Shown: positions 22,262 to 33,315 of the stretch, one piece after another
Numbering within the stretch: the first letter of the stretch is position 1
How the letters are laid out: each line of letters opens with the position of its first letter
Source: Odontocerum albicorne
Lineage: Eukaryota > Arthropoda > Insecta > Trichoptera > Odontoceridae
Reading direction: 5' to 3'
NCBI GenBank assembly: GCA_949825065.1
Contig: OX463865.1
Span: forward strand, 19,446,115-19,510,114
DNA length: 64,000 nucleotides
The notes under the pieces: generated by a model
What the model was told of the DNA's origin: nothing
The model's input: only the letters and a program-made list of their open reading frames with translations
The model's database searches: none
Program-made: the position numbers and the translations under genes

Positions 22262-23735
22262 CTAATTAAAAAACAGATGCGTGAGACTCTCGCGCAGTAG
22301 AAGTGAAACTTCTTAGCTCCAACGAAAAGTTGATTTTATGAATTGATTTTTTTCCATTTGTTAACGATTTTTTTTTAGGATTAGGAAATGGTTGTATTAA
22401 TTAATTAATAAATAAATCTAATGAATTTATAATTAAATAATTAATTAATTAAAAATAATCAATAATTATTCATTAATAATTTTAGTTTTTTTTATTAATT
22501 ATTAAAAAATTATTAAAATTATTAATTAATAATTAATTTATCAACAATTAATTTATCAATAATTTATTAAATATTAATAATTAATTATTAATAATTGATT
22601 AATAAAAATTTATATTAATAATTATTATAATTAATTAATACCAATAAATAATTTTTTTTATATTTTTATTATATTATTAATTAATAAATTAAATTATTTT
22701 TAATATTTATTAATCATAATTAATATTAATATTATTATTGATATTAATTATTTATAATCATTAATATAATTATCAATAATTATTAATAATATTATTAATT
22801 ATAATGATCAATAATTATTAGTAATAATTTTATTATTATTATTATTATTAGTAATTAATATTAATTATAAATTAATTATTTATTAATCATTTTATATTTA
22901 TTATATTATATTTATAAATTATAATTAAGTATTAATTAATTAATATTAATAAATCTAATTAATTAATAATTAAATAATTTATTAATTTTAAATTATTAAT
23001 AATTATTCATTATTAATTTTTTTATTAATTATTAATTAAAAATTATAATTATTAATTAATAATTAATTTATCAAAAAAAAAATTATTATAATAAAAATTA
23101 ATATTTATAATAATTACAATTAATTAATACTAATTAATAGTTTTTTTATATTAATATTATATTATTAATTAATTAATAACATTATTTTTAATATTAATAT
23201 TAATTAATATTAATATTATAATTGATATTAATTATTTATAATAATTAATATTATTATCAATAATTATTAATAATATTATTTATTATTATTATCAATAATT
23301 ATTATTAATAATTTTATTTTTATTAATTATTATTATTAATTAATATTAATTATAAATTAATTATTTATTAATCATATTATATTCATTATATTATATTTAT
23401 TAATTATAATTAATTTATTATTATTAATTTAATTAAATATTATTAAATTATAATATTGTATAATATTCAATTTTATATTTAATAAATAACTAAATTTATT
23501 GATTTATCGTTCATTTATCAAATTATTTATTTATATTATTAATAATTATAAATTAATATTTATTATTTATTAGATTGATTTCTTTATTTATTTATATTAA
23601 TATAAATAAATATTAAAGATCATTTGAAATATTACCATTAAAGTCGGAGAAGGGGAAGCGTTTCACTTTTCGTGACATTCAGGCCAATTTGTCCTACCGC
23701 GACTATAGAAGTTTCACTTCAAAAAGAATTTTATT
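22262..23735 (+). mobile_element. AT-rich MITE-like element (family AT1), largest copy
   Basis: Same flanks as 3700-4290: GCGTGAGACTCTCGCGC with GTAGAAGTGAAACTTCT at the left, TTTCACTTTTCGTGACAT with AGAAGTTTCACTTC at the right. About 1.25 kb of nearly pure A/T (TTAAT/ATTAAT words) lies between. Confidence 0.7.
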
Positions 23736-23825
23736 GTTTCTAATTGATAAAGAAATGTATTTTAATTTAATATCTCTTTCCTTTATATTTTACTTCTAAG
23801 TAAAATATAAAGAAAATAGATAAGT

Positions 23826-23893
23826 CATCTATGTGTGATAGGAGAAATTATTTTTTAATATTCAAATATCATTTCTCATATCACACATAGATG
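23826..23893. repeat. 68-nt hairpin with about 22-bp stem
   Basis: CATCTATGTGTGATAGGAGA pairs with TCTCATATCACACATAGATG across an AT-rich loop of about 24 nt. The geometry resembles a miRNA precursor or small foldback MITE, but no homology is known to me. Confidence 0.6.
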
Positions 23894-24339
23894 GCAGTAC
23901 AATGTTATGCCACAATCTCGTGTAGTGAGATTTTGATTAAAAAAAACAATAAAAAAAGTAATATAAGGTAAAGAAATAAAACAATACAAACAGTCGCTAT
24001 ACACAAGCTTTATTTTAATTATATTCATGACTTATCAATGTATTTTAATATACATGTATGCGTACATTACACATATTCAGCACTAGATTAAAAATAGCTA
24101 AAAAAAATCATTTGTATTCTTTATTATAAATATCATTATGGATATATTATGGATAAAGTAGTATACATTTATTTTCTCAAAACAGGCTTAGCCTAATTAC
24201 TTTGAAAAATACAAGAAATGTTAACATTAAAAATAAAGAAAAATTATATAAAATAAATAAAAATTACATAAAATAAAAAATAATGTACATGAATACATAT
24301 GTTATATACACACAAACATACACATATATTCAAAGTCAC

Positions 24340-25420
24340 TTAAGTACGTTGATGAGTGCTTTCTAACGCGCACAATCTTAGAAGAAAATTTACTTTTGCT
24401 TTTGCTAATGTGATATGACATATGTCAATATCCGAAGCAGTCCCGTTCAGAAGAGTTAAGGCCCTTCCAACAGGCATTGCGGCTGGAAGACCCGTTCTTG
24501 CGTATGTTATTGAGAACAGTTCTTGCCGGCGCAGTCTAGTGTAAATGTTAGGAACATTTAACGCTAATCTTCGTAGCAATGCTGGACAGCTCACAACTCC
24601 TCGAACGAGTTTGACAACGTATACCAGGAGACGCAGATCTCTTATTACGCTCAAGGAGTTATACCCGAGCATGCCCAGTAGAAACTGAGTAGAATAAAGC
24701 CATGGATAGACGCCAAACTCACTCATATAGAGATATCGTAGATATTTTTTTTGTACTTTCTCCACCATAAGTGAGTTCTGCGCCCCCACCTGGCTCCAAA
24801 TGCAAGCATTGCTTTCTAGTTTGCTACGGATCAATGAATTAAACAACGTTTTGAGCACCAATTGGTTTTCAAACGACTTAGAGATTCTCATAACAAATCC
24901 TAGAGTTTTATAAGCTGAGTTGCACATAACTTCTATGTGAGGACCAAACGCGAGATTGCTGTGGAACAAGACACCCAGATCTTTAATATTATCTGTGCGG
25001 GGTATAGGTGTAGATTTTAGTGTATATCTATGGAATTTCAAGACCTGTGAGCGATAATACGACATAATTTTGCACTTTGATGCATTGAAATATAATTTAT
25101 TATTGTGGCTCCACTCACAAACGTTATTGAGATCTGACTGTAGGTCTAAGCAGTCGGTATAAGAACGAATTTTTTTAAAGATTTTGAGATCATCAGCAAA
25201 TAGAAGAAACGTGGATTTTTTTTATAACTCTACCTATATCATTAATAAAAATAAGAAATAAGGTAGGTCCAAGATTAGACCCCTGCGGAACACCTGAGTA
25301 GGCTGTGAAGTAATCGGAGTTGTAGATTCCATGTGAAACAAATTGTTGTATACCTGTAAGATAATCTGACAGCAGCCTTAGTAAGTTACCTAGGATCCCA
25401 AGTTCATTCATTTTTTTCTA
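24340..25420 (-). pseudogene. LINE-D2 reverse transcriptase, 5'-truncated, one frameshift
   Basis: Minus strand, from KMNELGILGNLL through the RT palm (SGVPQGSNLGPTLFLIFIND) and, after a frameshift in an A-run near 25210, FADDLKIFKKIRSYTDCLDL with the catalytic Asp pair. The frame then continues open for 241 codons (24340-25065) to the C-terminus. The order matches Jockey-clade non-LTR RTs. EN and ORF1 are missing by 5' truncation. Probable 3'UTR runs to about 24000. Encodes retrotransposition machinery, not a host enzyme. Confidence 0.88.
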
Positions 25421-25879
25421 ATATTTCTCGAGTTGTATGGGAAAGTGTACGGATGTATAGAAGAGGCGATAGACGTGTGTCACGGTAGGAAACTCTGACC
25501 TCTTTACTTGTAATACGTGTATAAATGTATATATTGAAACTATAAATTATATCACACTTTCATTGTATAAAGCACAAGGTGGTTTTATTACCAAGCGACA
25601 TATTCTTCCAACCAACCAGAAAGCTGTTAAATAAATTGCAAGCCTTAAAATTTTAACTCTTGCCACCCTGTGATGGATAGCGAGTGACCAAGACTTATAA
25701 TTTATTTGACGTTTTAATACATAAAATTATTTTTATAGCTAATTACAAAAAATAATCTAGCAAATTTTACATAATTTTACTCTAAAACGTACATTTTTCA
25801 CTGGACGCTTAGCGTCCAGCACCGTGGCTGATGGAATTTTTTAGCACAGTAAGGCAAGTGTTAAATATATACACCAATG

Positions 25880-25945
25880 GGAATCATATATGCAACCTCT
25901 AGATTGGAAGTTAGATGTTCTACCAACTAAGCCATAGTGGTTTTC
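25880..25945 (-). mobile_element. SINE2 tRNA-like head
   Basis: Minus strand carries TGGCTTAGTTGGTAGAACA (a good A box) and a disrupted B box (GGTTGCATATATGATTCCC). The following sequence toward 25560 ends with a LINE-B-like block (AACCAACCAGAAAGC). An insertion in the B box argues against a real tRNA gene. Confidence 0.55.
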
Positions 25946-25984
25946 AATATATGGTGTATTGAAAATTATATGCTAGGTGAGGTG

Positions 25985-26380
25985 CATGGCGAATGATTCA
26001 TACCTTACTGAGAATATTAATGGTGAGATTTCTGGAGAATTCAATCCGACAAGTGGCATGCCACAGGGATCGCATTTGGGACAGTGTTATTCACATTGTT
26101 AATTTATTATGTATCTGCGTGTTTTGTAGGATCAATTCGACAAGTGGCGTGCCACAGGGATCGCATATGGGACAGTGTTATTCACATTATTAATTAATTA
26201 TGTATATGCGTGTTTCGTAGGATCAAGTATTCTAATGATTCATACCTTACTATTAAAATTGATGGTGTGATTTCTGGAGAATTCAATCCGACAAGTGGCA
26301 TGCCACAGGGGTCGCATTTAGGACCAGTGTTATTCACATCATTAATTAATATTGTATCTGCGTGTTTCGAAGGTTGGAAT
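25985..26380 (+). repeat. RT-palm satellite, part 1
   Basis: Units of about 152 bp (one shorter, about 91 bp) each coding a stretch like SGEFNPTSGMPQGSHLGPVL, the RT palm motif, joined end to end at GTTTCGTAGGATCAAG. Because 152 is not a multiple of 3, successive units change frame. The array continues at 27045-27306 and 28111-29070. Confidence 0.85.
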
Positions 26381-26389
26381 ACTTGTTCA

Positions 26390-26712
26390 TTGCGAACGAC
26401 ATTAAGATATTGTAACGCATTGGACTTCCATGCTCCTCGAATGACAGGCATTTATCCGCCTAGTATTCGGGGCTATAAGGATACATATGTCTTCGGTCAT
26501 ATATTTGTGCTCTGATAATCTCACTTTGGTGTGCCATCGGATTCAGTACAGCGGTGTAGCCGGTGAGTTTGCTGGTGTTTAACAGCTCACTCACTTAAAG
26601 AAAATAAAAGAAGAAAGAAATAAAAGTGTACGGCACAGCTTCGCTTTCCAACTGAATTGACGTTGGATTGGCGAGGGGATCCTGGGCGGCGAGGCCCAGC
26701 TACGATATGTCA
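26390..26712 (+). mobile_element. SINE1 copy
   Basis: Contains the family blocks TAGTATTCGGGGCTATAAGG, CATCGGATTCAGTACAGCGG, GTGAGTTTGCTGGTG and the terminal GGCACAGCTTCGCTTTCCAA. The tRNA-like head is only partly kept (GCATTGGACTTCCATG). Confidence 0.7.
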
Positions 26713-26715
26713 ACC

Positions 26716-26960
26716 TTGAGTTGTGGAATTTTGGAACAAACTATGCAATAGCAAAGTGAGTGATGTGATATTGAACCAGTTTAAAATCTGTGTGAACAAG
26801 TTCCAAAACAAAAACCCCGGAGTACTATTTTAGTAATGCTTTATTTATTTTTTTATTCCTTTGCTTTTTTTCTCATGAACACATGACAGTTAAACTTGAA
26901 ATACACGTAAATATCAAAATCAATCATGATAAAAAAAAATAATATTAATAATCGAGAAAT
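26716..26960 (+). pseudogene. LINE-G 3' end
   Basis: A short frame VEFWNKLCNSKVSDVILNQF followed by KICVNKFQNKNP is the last part of a non-LTR RT. It is followed by a 3'UTR sharing ATGACAGTTAAACTTG with 11098-11330. Confidence 0.6.
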
Positions 26961-27044
26961 TCCAAAAATTCTTATTATACTGTTGAACAATACACAGCAC
27001 TTATAATAAGAACAAAATCCACTTTATATCTTATCCAAAAATTA

Positions 27045-27306
27045 AGTAGATTCATATCTTGCTTTGAATATTGGTGATGTGGTTTCTGGAGAATTCAATC
27101 TGAGGAGTGGCATACCACAGGGGTCGCATTTTGAACCAGTGTGATTCACATTATTAATTAATGACATATCTGCATGTTTCGTAGAATCAAGTATTCCAAT
27201 GGTTCATAACTTACTGTTAATACTCGTATTGATGGTGTGATTTCTGGAGAATTCAATTCGATAAGTGGCATGCCACAAGGGTCGAATTTTGAACCAGTGT
27301 GATTCT
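27045..27306 (+). repeat. RT-palm satellite, part 2
   Basis: Two diverged units of the about 152-bp repeat. The array is cut at 27306 by a LINE-A insertion and resumes at 28111. Confidence 0.8.
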
Positions 27307-28110
27307 TTATTATCTTCTGGGTGGTTAATGGGTTTCTCAGTCGTTAATGGGTCTCTTGTTTGCTTTTCTTTTCTTATTTTCTTTCTTTTCTCTCTTTTCG
27401 CTGGTGGTGAATCGGGGATTGTGCATACGTGTTTGTGCGTCATTTCCTCATTAATTCTTTTAAAACTGCTTATCTATTTCAATGTATTACTGCCTAACTA
27501 TTTCAATGTTGTCTCAACTATCTTACTTCCCATTAGTCATTATGTCAAATTTGGACTCCTTTGAGGCTTTTCTTTTCCTCGTTCTTGCTGACAGTTAACC
27601 TGAGGTGGTATATGTGGGTTTACTTTCTATTTTGTTTTCTGCCATACGTTTTTGTTTTTTTTTTTGTTTTTTTTCTATTTATTCTTTAATCTAGATATGC
27701 GGGGGTGTGGGATGAAAGCCCCCTGATGCCCTTGCGGTCGGGCTCGCCCTACATTGGTGGGGTGTATCTCGGCCGGGGGAATGTTTGTGGGATAAGCCCG
27801 GACCTTTTAGTGTCTTCTCTCTTGAATGTATTTTTTTTGTCATCTATTTATTTTCTGTGTTTATTTTTTTATATATTCTTGTTCTACATGTTCAAGGGTG
27901 TGGGCTGAAAAACATCTGGTGTCCCCGTGGCTGGGTTCGCCCTATATTGGTGGGGTGTATCTTGGCCGAGGGGATGCTATTAGATGAGCCCAGACCTTTT
28001 GATAGCTTCTGTATTTAATGTATTATCTGCAATTTATGTGTTTTAGAAGTGTTATTTAAATATAATCTGTACATACTATGTTGCTATCAATAAACCTATT
28101 ATTTATTTAT
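27307..28110 (+). mobile_element. LINE-A 3' end nested in the RT-palm satellite
   Basis: Begins just after a satellite unit broken at CCAGTGTGATTC and ends CAATAAACCTATTATTTATT, where the unit resumes with TCACGTTATTAATTAATG. A short direct repeat (TATTC/GATTC) flanks it. It contains the end of the 3'-region and both GC-rich modules (about 27690-27815 and 27890-28005). Confidence 0.85.
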
Positions 28111-29070
28111 TCACGTTATTAATTAATGACATATCTGCGTGTTTCGTAGGATCAAGTATTCCAATGGTTCATACCTTACTGTTAATACTCGTATTGATGG
28201 TGTGATTTCTGGAGAATTCAATCCGATAACTGGCATGCCACAGGGGTCGCATTTTGAACCAGTGTGATTCTCATTAATAATTAACGACATATCTACGTGT
28301 TTCGTAGGATCAAGTATTCCAATGATTCATACCTTACTGTGAACATTGATGGTGTGATTTCTGGAGAATTCAATCCAATAACTGGCATGCCACAGGGGTC
28401 GCATTTTGAACCAGTGTGATTCTCATTAATAATTAACGACATATCTACGTGTTTCGTAGGATCAAGTATTCCAATGGTTCATACCTTACTGTTAATACTC
28501 GTATTGAAGGTGTCATTTCTGGAGAATTCAATCTGAGGAGTGGCATGCCACAGGGGTCGCATTTTGAACAAGTGTGATTCACATTATTAATTAATGACAT
28601 ATCAGCGTGTTTCATAAGATCAAGTATTCCAATGATTCATACCTTATTGTGAATATTGATGGTGTGGTTTTTGGGGAATTCAATCTGAGGAGTGGCATGC
28701 CACAGGGGTCGCATTTTGGACCAGTATAATTCACATTATTAATTAATGGCTTATCAGCGTGTTTCGTAAGATCAAGTATTCCAATGATTCATACCTTACT
28801 GTGAACATTGATGGTGTGATTTCTGGAGAATTCAATCCGATAACTGGCATGCCACAGGGGTCGCATTTTGAACCAGTGTGATTCTCATTAATAATTAACG
28901 ACACATCTACGTGTTTCGTAGGATCAAGTATTCCAATGATTCATACCTTACTGTGAATATTGATGGTGTGATTTCTGGGGAATGTAATCCCACAAATGGC
29001 ATGCCACAGGGATCACATTTAGGACCAGTGTTATTCACATCATTAATTAATAATGTATCTGCGTGTTTCG
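28111..29070 (+). repeat. RT-palm satellite, part 3 (most regular)
   Basis: Six units with junctions at 28141, 28299, 28451, 28609, 28761, 28913 and 29065, so periods are 158, 152, 158, 152, 152 and 152 bp. Each unit keeps GGCATGCCACAGGG(G/A)TCGCA, which encodes GMPQGSH of the RT palm. The last unit runs into a LINE-B C-terminal fragment in the same orientation. Confidence 0.88.
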
Positions 29071-29074
29071 AATC

Positions 29075-29475
29075 GAACCCTTTTCTTTTTTTTACGTCGT
29101 CCTTTACTGTCCATGCAGTGAGACTGGAACCAGCTACAAACCAATGTTAGACTCGCTCCGTCCTTGGTATGCTTTAAGAAACGACTGAAAAAAAAACTCT
29201 TAATTTCTAGTCAGTAATATGAAGTGTTTAATTCTTCATTTTTCAATTCTCTCCACCGTCCCTTCCTTTTATTTGGATTGATGATATCTAAATTTTACTT
29301 TTAGTATGTATATGCTCATAAATTACATAATGATGAATAATCTTTCGAATAATTATCGTAATCTTTTGAATAATTATCGTAATCTTTTGAATAATTATCG
29401 TAATCTTTCGAATAATTACCGTGTAAATTCCTTTATTTATTTTTGTTTGGCAATAAGCCCGCCAGATTGTTTTTA
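29075..29475 (+). mobile_element. LINE-B 3' fragment
   Basis: Keeps FFTSSFTVHAVRLEPATNQC-like residues with frame damage, then the LINE-B 3'UTR and the terminal TGGCAATAAGCCCGCCAGAT block. It contains a local 20-21-bp tandem (GAATAATTATCGTAATCTTT) x 4 at 29333-29425. Confidence 0.75.
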
Positions 29476-29519
29476 CAATGGAGTGTTAATCCTACAGTGC
29501 GCAACGATGCACATATGAA

Positions 29520-30862
29520 TCAACCAAAGTTTTTCTAAATATTTTTGTATTCAGTGGTATAAACAACGACTCATGCGCTGTTAAAAATGTGATACAATAA
29601 TCTCCATGCTTTAAAATCACATAGGTTTAATAGAAAACTGTTTTATCGGTCAATTTGGCAGTTGAAGTTTGACTTGTTGCGCGTAGATGACTTTTGTGAT
29701 TTGTTCCAGTTTGAAATCAAATTACATACTTTATTTTTTTTTCTTTTATTCTTTAGTACATATGTGTAAAATAAGTGAAGTTAAATATATAATTTCATTA
29801 ATATCATTATATCATATAATTAACTTACAAATGCGCAGTGATTCATATATGAACCTTACTCTTTTTTTTTTAAATATAAATATATAAAAACAAAAAAAAT
29901 GTTTTATTGTATTTTTCATGTTCCAGTACATATTTAATGCATAAATATATTTGTATTTTTGAAATAAAAAAAATCGCGCATTGTAGGGTTACATAAATAA
30001 ATGTGTTTGGTTCTTGCACGAATTAGGGAAACCTATTATGTGCAAATGACTTGGGGAAAAATACATTAATAAATGGAGTTTATTTCTACAGTGAAGTATA
30101 AAATAAATAAACAAACTTTACAAACTTAAGTATGTTACAATAATAATTTACGATTATTATAAACTTATTATGTATCTGTTCAGTCACAAACGATGGTTTT
30201 TCTTATACATTTTTATTGATTTTTCTGAACCAAAACATATTCAAGCAAAAAGTGACGATCACTTCAAAAAGCTGACACTAATTTAGGGAATCGCGTTCCC
30301 AGTGGGACGAGATGATGATAGTTGTTGATAAATAAAATAACTTGTTAAATCGCAATGTGGAAAGAGAGAGTGTTTATTTTTATAGTAACGTGGGTATTTA
30401 TATGTTTTTGGAATGTGCACGAGAGTGCGCTCGCGATATGCTTCTGTCTCGCTTCTGTGAATGCAGAAATGGTTTATTGTCATATGTGGGTATTCATCTA
30501 AATACGGAACTGGTGAGATAGCCGTGGTGCGTTCTCTTTCTCTGGCGTGAGGTGCGAGAGCTCGGCCGGCGTTAATGGCTGGAATGTGACCTTTGGACTG
30601 TTTACTATAATTTATCGAGGAATCCGAAGGTCGTTTCATCGGTCATTGACCGTATGTATGCGACAATATTCAGCGACGACCGTAGTTCCCCACACTAACA
30701 TAGTTATTCGATAAAGGGAAATTATTTTTCCTTGTCAATTGTCAAATTCTCGAGATGATGTTGTGCCAATAGGTAAGTAAAAACACTTTATTAAAAGATT
30801 ATTAAATTATTTATTTATTATTAATATACTAAAATACTATAGAAATCTACATTACTAATTAA
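29520..30862. other. no recognisable gene
   Basis: AT-rich, no repeat family recognised. A 118-codon minus-strand frame (30283-30639) is GC-richer but has no hydrophobic core, motif or neighbour support. Confidence 0.4.
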
Positions 30863-31117
30863 TACAGTCAAATCTCGTTATAACGAATACCGAAATAACG
30901 ACATTTTCAGTATAACGAATTATTTTCGCAGTCCCGAACAAAAATTACTTAAAAGAATCTCGTTTTAACAAATTAAATATACCAGTATAGCGATTTTTTT
31001 AAAATTACGTAATATGTGCCCAAACACGAACTTCGTAATTATTTAGGCCGAGGCCACACCAAAGTGCTTCGTTAGGTGCTAAGCTAGGTTTTACGTGACT
31101 CATAGTAGCTTGAGCAT

Positions 31118-31252
31118 TGAGTAATGAGCCCAGACCTTTTGATAGCTTCCGTTTTTTAATGTATTGTCTTTTTAATGTGTTCTTGAAATGTGTCTAAATG
31201 TATTATGTACATACTATGTTGCTATCAATAAACCTGTATTTATTTATTTATC
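31118..31252 (+). mobile_element. short LINE-A 3' end inside Harbinger
   Basis: GAGCCCAGACCTTTTGATAG to ATCAATAAACCTGTATTTATT. It is the last about 135 bp of LINE-A, inserted at the site homologous to 16703. Confidence 0.75.
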
Positions 31253-31357
31253 CTTGGACACACCAAAGTGCTACGCACAAATTCATTTGACAGTTGGGAG
31301 CGGTTGAGTCAACACACGATGTCACTCTCAAAATTAACCAATTTCATTACAACTTAC

Positions 31358-31489
31358 CTTTTCTTTATTTACTTTCTGTGCAACTTCATTCCAAAGTGAT
31401 TTTATTACACGTACATTTTTGTATAATTTGCTCGATGGGTTCCACAAAGGCTCCCTTTTATACACAGCTGTCATTAAAACTTCCGCCAT
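31358..31489 (-). CDS. MADF-like exon of Harbinger element, intact first exon
   Basis: 44 codons from ATG 31489: MAEVLMTAVYKREPLWNPSS, LYKNVRVIKSLWNEVAQKV and NKEK, up to donor AAG|GTAAGT. The Leu-Trp-(x)-Pro and Trp-x-Glu-(x)-Ala positions fit the first half of a MADF domain. A downstream exon is not present in this 650-bp element, so no complete protein is likely. MADF/Myb-like proteins of PIF/Harbinger elements assist transposase binding; that role is inferred. Confidence 0.6.
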
Positions 31490-32051
31490 CTTGTAAATTA
31501 ACCAACACGTCTGTTCGCTAGGAGATTCACTCGATGATTAATCGTCATGCAACGTCGGGCGAAGCGTGCAGTGTGGCCACTGCGATAGTATGCGATACGT
31601 TGGTTCGCTAGGTCGCCTAACTCACAACATATGTCGCCTAACTCACAACATAGCTCTAAGCATCAAAAGAGGCTCCTACCTGTGTGGCCGAGGCCTTAGG
31701 CCTGCACGCTTCGCGCAAGTAAATTTGTTTTTGTAGCAACATTCGTGCCCCACTCTATATTATTTATGTATGCAGTTGTATACGTAAATATGTTGTTATA
31801 TATGTTATATAGATATACGATGTTTTTATGTATTACGATTAATCAATTAAATATGGTATACTAATATGCGAATAAATATGTTTTTATCCAGTTTCGTTGT
31901 AACGAATTTTCAGTATAACGATTTAATAAGTCCCTTAAAGTTCGTTATAACGAGATTTGGCTGTATTATAATTATACACTAGCATTTTTTTTTTACATTT
32001 TAGAATATAACGAAACAACACGTCTTCTGTCGACTTTAGTTAACATACTAC

Positions 32052-32625
32052 TGAGGGTAGAGATCAGGGTTATTGAGTCAAAAAAACACTCCGACTCTGA
32101 CTCCACTTATAGCATAGTGCATGTATTGCTAATCATATGTTATATAGTACTTAATTACGTGGCGTAACTACTTAAATGTTATTATTTTGGAAATAATGTA
32201 TACGGGGACCATAGTACACACTATTTGTACTAAATGGTACGTAGTTCATAATGTAATTTATGTAGCCAATGAGTTTTTAAAAATGTTAAAGGTATTTAAG
32301 TCGGAGTCGAATTTAGAATAGCATCTCCCGGTTTCGATTCTGATTCCGATTTCACAAAAAAAAACAACCGACTCATGACTCCGACTCCTGACTCCAACTC
32401 CTGACTCCTGACTCCGACTCCTGACTCCGACTCCTGACTCCGACTCCTGACTCCGACTAACTACTCCGACTCCTGACTCCGACTCTTGATTCCGACTCCA
32501 GACTCCGACTCCCGACTCCGACTCCTGACTGACTCCTGATTCCGACTAATGACTTTGACTCCTGACTCCGACTCCTAACTCCGACTCCTGACTCCCTCTC
32601 CTGACTTCGACTCGACATCCCTGGT
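32052..32625. repeat. foldback-like element with 12-bp minisatellite core
   Basis: The core (about 32375-32610) is (GACTCCGACTCCT)n with 12-bp steps. The outer ends AGATCAGGGTTATTGAGTC and GACTCGACATCCCTGGTAGAT are imperfect inverted copies, which suggests one mobile unit. Confidence 0.65.
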
Positions 32626-32864
32626 AGATATATCAACTTTCAACTGTAACATCACTTGACCATGCAATAGATGTGGCCGACGTGATATCTATATTCATAC
32701 ACGCTCTTACTTGTTTAGGCCGGAAACTTGCAAACCTTAGTGGTTCTAAATAGAGCGTATATTTTTTAAAATACTAAATAGCACTTTAAGAATTCATGAT
32801 AAGCATGTGTATACACTACAGTGTAAAACTGTCTCTGTAAAACCAGTCAGCAACTCCGTGCTGT

Positions 32865-33262
32865 GCTACTCCCTTCGAAGGCATTTTTACCCACTTAGTA
32901 TTCGGGGGTATAAGGATGTATATGACTTCGGTCATATCTATTCTTATAAAAATAGTTTTAGGTCGTTATGTATAAAGATGAGGTGCATGGCCGTGCGGTT
33001 ACGCACTGGACTCCGTGCGGTGTTCAGGGGTATAAGAATACCTATGACTTCGGCCGTATCAATTCTTTCAAAAAATAAAAGGTAGAAACATGCTGATATG
33101 TTCCCACCCCGGTGTGTCACCGGATCTAGTACAGCGGTGTGCCGGTGAGTTTGCTGGTGTGAAACAGTTCCCTCGCTTAAAACAAACTCCACGGCACAGT
33201 TTCGCTTTCCAACTGAATTGACGTTGGAATGGCTAGAGGATCCTCGACTACGAGATCCAGCA
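32865..33262 (+). mobile_element. SINE1, two overlapping copies
   Basis: A partial copy (TAGTATTCGGGGGTATAAGG) is followed by one with a tRNA-like start (GCATGGCCGTGCGGTTACGC) and the complete distal part ending TCCTCGACTACGAGATCCAG. Confidence 0.7.
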
Positions 33263-33315
33263 ACGAAGAGTCTACAAAGAATCGAATCTGGTAGTGTGTA
33301 GTGCTATTTTTGCAT

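Larger units (their letters stand above)
31046..31695 (-). mobile_element. PIF/Harbinger-like element, complete termini
   Basis: GGCCGAGGCCACACC at the left and GTGTGGCCGAGGCC at the right, flanked by TTA at 31043-31045 and 31696-31698 (TWA). Reverse orientation relative to 16330-17771. It carries the stop-free MADF-like exon (31358-31489) and a short LINE-A 3' end (31118-31252) at the same internal site as the other copy. Confidence 0.85.
30865..31963. mobile_element. pogo/Tigger-like TIR element with nested Harbinger
   Basis: CAGTCAAATCTCGTTATAAC at the left and GTTATAACGAGATTTGGCTG at the right are inverted copies, flanked by TA at 30863-30864 and 31964-31965. Such CAGT..AAxCTCG termini with TA targets are typical of pogo/Tigger elements. 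About 450 bp of its own interior remains, without a transposase; the rest is the 650-bp Harbinger insertion. Confidence 0.8.

Noticed and set aside
25880..25945. Possible tRNA gene on the minus strand
   Set aside because: The B box is interrupted by an insertion and the 3' part joins a LINE-like tail; treated as SINE2.
30283..30639. 118-codon minus-strand ORF
   Set aside because: Basic, low-complexity, no motif, no conserved neighbour; likely chance in a GC-richer patch.
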